A stretch of 47,171 nucleotides of DNA from positions 453,485 to 500,655 of the forward strand of contig NW_019091423.1 in assembly GCF_001949145.1 (NCBI RefSeq), read 5' to 3'. Position numbers and translations under genes: made by a program. Below are positions 46,201 to 47,171 of this stretch, piece by piece. Origin of the DNA: Acanthaster planci. Lineage: Eukaryota > Echinodermata > Asteroidea > Valvatida > Acanthasteridae. The notes under the pieces are model-generated. The model made no database searches. It was not told the DNA's origin and saw nothing but the letters and a program-made list of their open reading frames with translations. Within the stretch, counting starts at the first letter, position 1. Every line of letters starts with the position of its first letter.

Positions 46201-46791
46201 AAACTCAAGGATTTTGTAATACTCTGTAGGGTTATTCTCTTCGCTCTTGAGATTATGTGTTTTAAAGTGAGTCTGCTAAAATGTAATTTTGCAATTTAGG
46301 ACTTTTAGTCATGCTATGGGAGAACTACTTGATAGTGATTTAGTTCACTTTTTAGTAATCCTGCAGGGGCATGCAACTACATCATGATCATCGGCCTAGG
46401 GCCTACATGTATTTTGGTGTTTGGGTCTTAGTCTTTTTATAACTTGGTTTGATGCTAAGCCTATATTTAAACTTTGTCTTTTTATGGCTTTACTGTATGT
46501 AATATTTGTTTTACTTAATTTGTTTTATTCACTGTAAATTTGACCTGTGAAATAATACATGAAATGAAAGAATAGAGTAACCCATCCGAGTTCACGTTCC
46601 TACCATACATGCAGGCAGGGCCTACATGATGTAGCTCATGTAGCTGGGCTCCTGAAAATTGGAACAAACACAAAAAACAAACTGACAAACCTTCCTCTTA
46701 AATTCACATCCGTAAAGTAGGTATCTGATATGAACTTCTCTGCTCTCTCCAAAGTGCAACGTTTATTCTTCAAAACCAGTGATCCATTCAT
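16114..46791 (-). CDS. MAN2C1: Cytosolic alpha-mannosidase 2C1 (GH38), complete 25-exon gene
   Basis: Exons in transcript order are 46691-46791, 34424-34549, 33696-33792, 33317-33396, 32881-33061, 31633-31822, 30976-31082, 30315-30518, 28906-29022, 28628-28723, 27959-28050, 27706-27759, 27212-27338, 26583-26756, 26070-26168, 25426-25570, 23575-23749, 22434-22550, 21809-21965, 19247-19390, 18724-18833, 18446-18525, 17597-17739, 17195-17298 and 16114-16243. They sum to 3150 nt, 1049 residues (about 1040 in human), with every phase consistent. The family trims free oligomannose glycans in the cytosol and depends on a divalent metal. Visible catalytic elements are HAHIDSAW (metal ligands), LPDTFG (nucleophile Asp), and LLLNQFHD (metal-ligand His). 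The start ATG is preceded in frame by TGA. No signal peptide is seen, as expected for a cytosolic enzyme. Intron 1 is 12 kb and holds a gypsy element. Confidence 0.95.
16510..16645. repeat. 43-bp minisatellite running into the gap
   Basis: CAAGTACGCATGAT recurs at 16510, 16553 and 16596 and again begins at 16639, a strict 43-bp period with few changes. The array continues into the Ns, so the copy number is unknown. Confidence 0.92.
16646..17164. other. Assembly gap of 519 N
   Basis: Unsequenced bases in MAN2C1 intron 24, directly following a 43-bp tandem repeat that probably caused the gap. Confidence 0.99.
17195..17298 (-). CDS. MAN2C1: MAN2C1 exon 24
   Basis: It encodes [19 protein letters not shown] and then [15 protein letters not shown] is the family signature near the C-terminus. 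The donor is AAAG|GTAAGT, shortly before the assembly gap. Confidence 0.93.
17597..17739 (-). CDS. MAN2C1: MAN2C1 exon 23
   Basis: It encodes [20 protein letters not shown], then [16 protein letters not shown]. The donor is AAG|GTGATA, phase 0. Confidence 0.92.
18446..18525 (-). CDS. MAN2C1: MAN2C1 exon 22
   Basis: It encodes [20 protein letters not shown] and AIMPHK, matching the HEFTYALMPHKG block. It is bounded by TTATTTCAG and GTGAGA. Confidence 0.95.
18724..18833 (-). CDS. MAN2C1: MAN2C1 exon 21
   Basis: It encodes [20 protein letters not shown] and KYGHS, a family hallmark. It starts after TTTCAAG and ends TT|GTAAGT. Confidence 0.96.
19247..19390 (-). CDS. MAN2C1: MAN2C1 exon 20
   Basis: It encodes [20 protein letters not shown], then [16 protein letters not shown] and AKYE. 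The acceptor ATGGAG|GTGGAATGG is less pyrimidine-rich than the others but is the in-frame choice. The donor is GTCTGT. Confidence 0.92.
19391..21808. other. MAN2C1 intron 19
   Basis: It contains the decayed coding-like block at about 19700-20800 described separately. The rest shows no recognised feature. Confidence 0.5.
19700..20800 (-). pseudogene. Decayed coding-like block, family not recognised
   Basis: On the minus strand, long open stretches run with isolated stops. About 20545-20790 includes [19 protein letters not shown], 20340-20440 includes [18 protein letters not shown], and 20085-20330 includes [20 protein letters not shown] and [18 protein letters not shown]. At 19860-19930 there is a [14 protein letters not shown] piece. 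It has no introns and is crossed by stops, as expected of a dead retrocopy or transposon ORF. I cannot name a family; chance ORFs remain possible. Confidence 0.35.
21809..21965 (-). CDS. MAN2C1: MAN2C1 exon 19
   Basis: It encodes [18 protein letters not shown], then [20 protein letters not shown]. It links YHLETR to VEWHENHKF. It is bounded by CCATTGCAG and GTATAT. Confidence 0.9.
22434..22550 (-). CDS. MAN2C1: MAN2C1 exon 18
   Basis: It encodes [20 protein letters not shown] and DYHLET, one of the most conserved blocks of the family. The donor is GTAACA and the split Arg codon is completed by exon 19. Confidence 0.96.
22551..23574. other. MAN2C1 intron 17
   Basis: Very A-rich on the plus strand from 22970 to 23460, with ATTTATTTATTTA at 22895-22911. 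No gene or defined transposon is recognised. Confidence 0.5.
23575..23749 (-). CDS. MAN2C1: MAN2C1 exon 17
   Basis: It encodes [12 protein letters not shown], then [20 protein letters not shown] and QHREAD, the start of the C-terminal beta domain. It is bounded by TCTCTCAG and GTGAGT. Confidence 0.92.
24786..25022. repeat. Tandem duplication of about 139 bp
   Basis: GCCCAGTGTTGTAGTCAAGT at 24801 recurs with changes at 24940, and both copies continue through a TATTTAAC region to GGGAACAAAG. It lies in intron 16 of MAN2C1 and is not exon-derived as far as I can see. Confidence 0.75.
25426..25570 (-). CDS. MAN2C1: MAN2C1 exon 16
   Basis: It encodes [20 protein letters not shown], like the VNTLPWKRIEV block of the family, then about 25 divergent residues. 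The donor is GG|GTAAAT. Confidence 0.9.
26070..26168 (-). CDS. MAN2C1: MAN2C1 exon 15
   Basis: It encodes [20 protein letters not shown] and ends LCVPSQQ, from the middle domain. The donor GTTGGT is weak but is the only one that keeps frame with the next exon. Confidence 0.85.
26583..26756 (-). CDS. MAN2C1: MAN2C1 exon 14, metal-ligand His
   Basis: It encodes [14 protein letters not shown] and then [20 protein letters not shown]. The His of QFHD is the predicted fourth metal ligand. The first codon could be off by one because of AAAG|AAG at the acceptor. Confidence 0.95.
27212..27338 (-). CDS. MAN2C1: MAN2C1 exon 13
   Basis: It encodes [13 protein letters not shown] and then [19 protein letters not shown], the [11 protein letters not shown] block that ends the catalytic domain. 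The donor is GTAGGT. Confidence 0.95.
27706..27759 (-). CDS. MAN2C1: MAN2C1 exon 12
   Basis: This short exon of 54 nt encodes [17 protein letters not shown] between split Ser and Arg codons, with a GTAGTG donor. It matches the helix after the GDGGGGP loop. Confidence 0.9.
27959..28050 (-). CDS. MAN2C1: MAN2C1 exon 11
   Basis: It encodes [20 protein letters not shown], the glycine-rich GDGGGGP block, after a TCCTTCAG acceptor. The donor is AAG|GTTACA. Confidence 0.95.
28628..28723 (-). CDS. MAN2C1: MAN2C1 exon 10
   Basis: It encodes [20 protein letters not shown] and ends AKVEE. The FFWEGLDGS-type block is conserved in the catalytic domain. Confidence 0.95.
28906..29022 (-). CDS. MAN2C1: MAN2C1 exon 9, nucleophile Asp
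   Basis: It starts [16 protein letters not shown]; the Asp of PDTFG is the predicted GH38 nucleophile and metal ligand. It then reads [13 protein letters not shown] up to GTAAAC. Phase 0 at both ends. Confidence 0.96.
29023..30314. other. MAN2C1 intron 8
   Basis: No gene was recognised. It contains an A-run at 29590-29599 and a G-rich stretch at 30211-30256. Confidence 0.6.
30315..30518 (-). CDS. MAN2C1: MAN2C1 exon 8
   Basis: This 68-codon exon encodes [18 protein letters not shown], then [20 protein letters not shown] and [26 protein letters not shown] is the strongly conserved substrate-binding block of MAN2C1. The donor is GTGAGT. Confidence 0.96.
30541..30799. repeat. 259-bp direct duplication, copy 1
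   Basis: It is nearly identical to 31184-31442 (offset 643 bp); I count about three substitutions. It includes two of the exon-7-derived units plus about 110 bp of unrelated intron. Confidence 0.9.
30650..30965 (-). repeat. Exon-7-derived tandem repeats in intron 7
   Basis: Units lie at 30892-30965 (74 bp), 30797-30891 (95 bp, with about 16 bp inserted), 30718-30796 (79 bp) and about 30650-30717 (diverged). The two units nearest the exon keep ACSQ-like coding and a CAG|GTAGAG donor. The next has lost the donor (CAG|TTAGAG). None has a nearby acceptor. Confidence 0.88.
30976..31082 (-). CDS. MAN2C1: MAN2C1 exon 7
   Basis: It encodes [17 protein letters not shown] and then [19 protein letters not shown], with a GTAGGT donor. 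It completes the active-site sequence HIDSAWLWP begun in exon 6. It is the source of the flanking 79-bp repeats. Confidence 0.95.
31184..31442. repeat. 259-bp direct duplication, copy 2
   Basis: Partner of 30541-30799, lying on the other side of exon 7. Both copies are in the same orientation. Confidence 0.9.
31293..31632 (-). repeat. Exon-7-derived tandem repeats in intron 6
   Basis: Units of 79 bp lie at 31361-31439, 31440-31518 and 31519-31597, with diverged or partial units at 31293-31360 and 31598-31632. On the minus strand a unit reads [14 protein letters not shown] and then a GTAGGG-like donor, which is recognisably the end of exon 7. In-frame TAG and lost Cys-Ser-Gln ends mark them as non-coding copies. 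The last partial unit abuts the exon 6 donor. Confidence 0.88.
31633..31822 (-). CDS. MAN2C1: MAN2C1 exon 6, metal-binding HAHID
   Basis: It encodes [17 protein letters not shown] and ends AMGHAHIDS with a split Ala codon. The His and Asp of HID are predicted metal ligands of the GH38 site. The donor G|GTATGT is immediately followed by a partial copy of the exon-7 repeat unit. Confidence 0.94.
31954..32833. mobile_element. TIR element spanning an assembly gap (PIF/Harbinger-like termini)
   Basis: The left end TAA|CCAGGGGTGT and the right end ACACCCCTGG|TAA are perfect inverted termini for 10 bp, with weaker matching inward, flanked by the 3-bp duplication TAA at 31951-31953 and 32834-32836. 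A TAA/TTA duplication is characteristic of PIF/Harbinger. The inside is mostly the gap at 32203-32679, so autonomy cannot be judged. Short direct repeats of AGTCTCACAGAAATT occur at about 32757-32794. Confidence 0.6.
32203..32679. other. Assembly gap of 477 N
   Basis: Unsequenced bases inside MAN2C1 intron 5 and inside the TIR element; ORFs that run through it are artefacts. Confidence 0.99.
32881..33061 (-). CDS. MAN2C1: MAN2C1 exon 5
   Basis: The start was chosen at TTTTTGCCAATGTTAG|T because it is the acceptor that keeps phase with exon 4 and gives [18 protein letters not shown]. It ends IETLVDMVK at GTGAGA. Confidence 0.9.
33242..33316 (-). repeat. Intronic duplicate of the 3' part of exon 4
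   Basis: This is a 75-bp direct repeat of the end of exon 4 and its donor region, with about five substitutions in the 61 nt that correspond to exon sequence. Its frame would still read [20 protein letters not shown] and then a GG|GTGGGT donor-like site. It lacks an acceptor of its own. Confidence 0.88.
33317..33396 (-). CDS. MAN2C1: MAN2C1 exon 4
   Basis: It encodes [14 protein letters not shown] and then LSSLQT and ends in a split Gly codon at GG|GTAGGT. The 3' 60 or so nt plus donor are repeated 75 bp downstream. Reading through the donor meets TAG immediately, so only this donor fits the protein. Confidence 0.9.
33696..33792 (-). CDS. MAN2C1: MAN2C1 exon 3
   Basis: It encodes [16 protein letters not shown] and then [12 protein letters not shown], after a TTTTCTACAG acceptor. 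The donor is GTAAGC, phase 0. Confidence 0.9.
34424..34549 (-). CDS. MAN2C1: MAN2C1 exon 2
   Basis: It encodes [13 protein letters not shown], then [11 protein letters not shown] and IGESFGPT, which match the N-terminal domain of MAN2C1. It runs from a CACACACAG acceptor to a GTAAGT donor. Confidence 0.9.
35461..35486. repeat. Short inverted-repeat arm
   Basis: GGGGACTTTTTCCCAAGTGG and the following GCTTGG pair with the inverted sequence at 37197-37222, 1.7 kb away. Possible termini of an unidentified element. Confidence 0.4.
37395..37537 (-). repeat. LTR-like direct repeat, 3' copy
   Basis: It matches 43397-43538. On the minus strand the end of the integrase-region frame runs into it and ends [16 protein letters not shown], showing coding overlap with the U3-like sequence. 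Confidence 0.65.
37900..38900 (-). pseudogene. Gypsy integrase, broken
   Basis: An HHCC-type zinc-binding region is suggested by [10 protein letters not shown] and then [13 protein letters not shown] near 38675-38810. The core is visible in [19 protein letters not shown] at 38520-38580, followed by VRTD and a stop, then [15 protein letters not shown] at 38270-38330. The C-terminal [16 protein letters not shown] lies at about 37890-37940. The pieces lie in different frames. Confidence 0.8.
39336..40540 (-). pseudogene. Gypsy reverse transcriptase and RNase H, broken
   Basis: RT fragments include [19 protein letters not shown] at 40240-40300 and KWFSTLDLA-like [10 protein letters not shown], then the catalytic strand at about 40020-40040, which reads YFDN where the family has Yx[20 protein letters not shown] follows at 39730-39790. 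RNase H reads [16 protein letters not shown] at about 39555-39600, with Asn where the first catalytic Asp (TDAS) is expected, and then TDHGSLWWL. Frame changes occur between 40013 and 40240. Confidence 0.85.
40900..41160 (-). pseudogene. Gypsy aspartic protease, broken
   Basis: The minus strand reads [10 protein letters not shown] where the family has D-T/S-G, so the active-site Gly is Glu. It continues through [19 protein letters not shown] to [13 protein letters not shown], the C-terminal flap-strand motif. Confidence 0.7.
41150..42020 (-). pseudogene. Gypsy gag, broken
   Basis: The capsid part reads [20 protein letters not shown], then [15 protein letters not shown] and [11 protein letters not shown] at 41850-42010. 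The nucleocapsid has a zinc-knuckle remnant [13 protein letters not shown] whose last Cys is lost. There are breaks near 41690-41740. Confidence 0.75.
42110..43161 (-). repeat. Repeat-rich coding-like region upstream of gag
   Basis: The minus strand starts [20 protein letters not shown] at 43161. About four diverged units of roughly 140-160 bp follow, each with a (H/S)xxVPV motif: [16 protein letters not shown], then [24 protein letters not shown] and [13 protein letters not shown] shorter 30- or 39-nt array of QVNGAQRLL-like units lies at about 42190-42390. No known domain was recognised. It lies between the 5' LTR-like repeat and gag. Confidence 0.6.
43397..43538 (-). repeat. LTR-like direct repeat, 5' copy
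   Basis: It matches 37395-37537 and carries the same [16 protein letters not shown] end. A further weak match (TTTTTCACCGTTATTTCCAA) lies at about 44033, possibly another LTR scrap. Confidence 0.65.
46691..46791 (-). CDS. MAN2C1: MAN2C1 exon 1, start codon
   Basis: The ATG is at 46791-46789, with an in-frame TGA a few codons upstream. It reads [20 protein letters not shown] and then YFTDVNLRG, aligning with the N-terminus of the family. The donor is AAG|GTTTGT. Confidence 0.88.
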
Positions 46792-46849
46792 TTCTGTCCT
46801 TGTCACCTGTCATGCATGTTGTGTGATAACTCAACATTTCAGTCAGTCA

Positions 46850-46859
46850 GCGCATGCGC
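46850..46859. promoter_or_regulatory. NRF-1-type palindrome upstream of MAN2C1
   Basis: GCGCATGCGC is the core NRF-1 consensus palindrome. It lies 59 bp upstream of the MAN2C1 start codon on the minus strand, in the expected promoter position. No TATA box is evident nearby. Confidence 0.5.
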
Positions 46860-47171
46860 GTTGTACTAAATGTTCCGTTCCGCCCACTAAGTAGTCTTTG
46901 TCAAGACGTTGTTGTTTGTTGATACATGTATGTGAGGGCTGCACATGTACAGTACGTTCAAGATGGATGAGTTACTCTATCCATTTCTCCATGCTCTATC
47001 ATTTCATTTCATTTTTTATTTCGCAGGTCAAATTTACACGTTCTGAAACGCATGTACATGTACAGAACATGTACTGTATATGTACGAGTTCGTGCGTTTC
47101 TAGCCTCGCCAGTCGCGCTGGGTAATGGGGTGGCTTGTTTGCGGTTCGTGCGTATAAAGAACACAGCGTAT

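Larger units (their letters stand above)
34550..46690. other. MAN2C1 intron 1 (12 kb)
   Basis: It holds the gypsy element at about 37.4-43.5 kb. The flanks 34550-37390 and 43720-46690 contain no recognised gene. They have a (GTT)n run at 35397-35415, a T/G-rich low-complexity stretch at about 45770-46120, and a short inverted-repeat pair at 35461-35486 and 37197-37222. Confidence 0.7.

Noticed and set aside
1-47171. CRISPR array, operon or prokaryotic defence system
   Set aside because: Spliced animal genes and eukaryotic transposons throughout; the regular repeats (43, 75 and 79 bp) have no unique spacers.

Overview
The window looks like nuclear DNA of a marine invertebrate, most likely a deuterostome such as an echinoderm. 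That is an inference. The evidence is small exons with GT-AG introns, vertebrate-like lysosomal and glycan genes, dense ACATGTAC palindromes, mixed DNA-transposon, SINE and Ty3/gypsy debris, and two assembly gaps (16646-17164 and 32203-32679). There is no operon structure, and nearly all the long ORFs are chance frames or transposon remnants.

Three host genes can be read. (1) 211-8039, minus strand: a partial histidine acid phosphatase of the lysosomal/prostatic type (ACP2/ACPP-like). It has three firm exons and one probable 5' exon, and the rest lies beyond the left edge. (2) 10757-13991, plus strand: a complete four-exon GM2 ganglioside activator homologue of 196 residues with a signal peptide, eight mature cysteines and an N-glycosylation sequon. 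(3) 16114-46791, minus strand: a complete cytosolic alpha-mannosidase 2C1 (MAN2C1, GH38) homologue. I reconstructed 25 exons whose splice phases all agree; they sum to 3150 nt, or 1049 codons plus stop. GM2A and MAN2C1 converge on an intergenic stretch at 14-16.1 kb.

Mobile DNA fills the introns. A broken piggyBac transposase (about 3.2-5.0 kb) with one clear terminus at TTAA lies inside the phosphatase gene. A tRNA-type SINE and a foldback built from the same SINE tail lie at 8.9-9.4 kb. A MITE-like foldback lies at 14.5 kb. A TIR-bounded, TAA-flanked element spans the second gap in MAN2C1 intron 5. MAN2C1 intron 1 (12 kb) holds a decayed Ty3/gypsy element (about 37.4-43.5 kb) in the same orientation as the gene, with an unusual repeat-rich region upstream of gag.

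The most unusual feature is inside MAN2C1. The 3' part of exon 7, with its splice donor and the first bases of the intron, has been copied as a 79-bp unit into about nine tandem or partial copies. These occupy both flanking introns, and a 259-bp, nearly identical direct duplication brackets the real exon. The 3' part of exon 4 with its donor is likewise duplicated at a 75-bp period. In both cases the exon sequence that encodes the protein remains intact.
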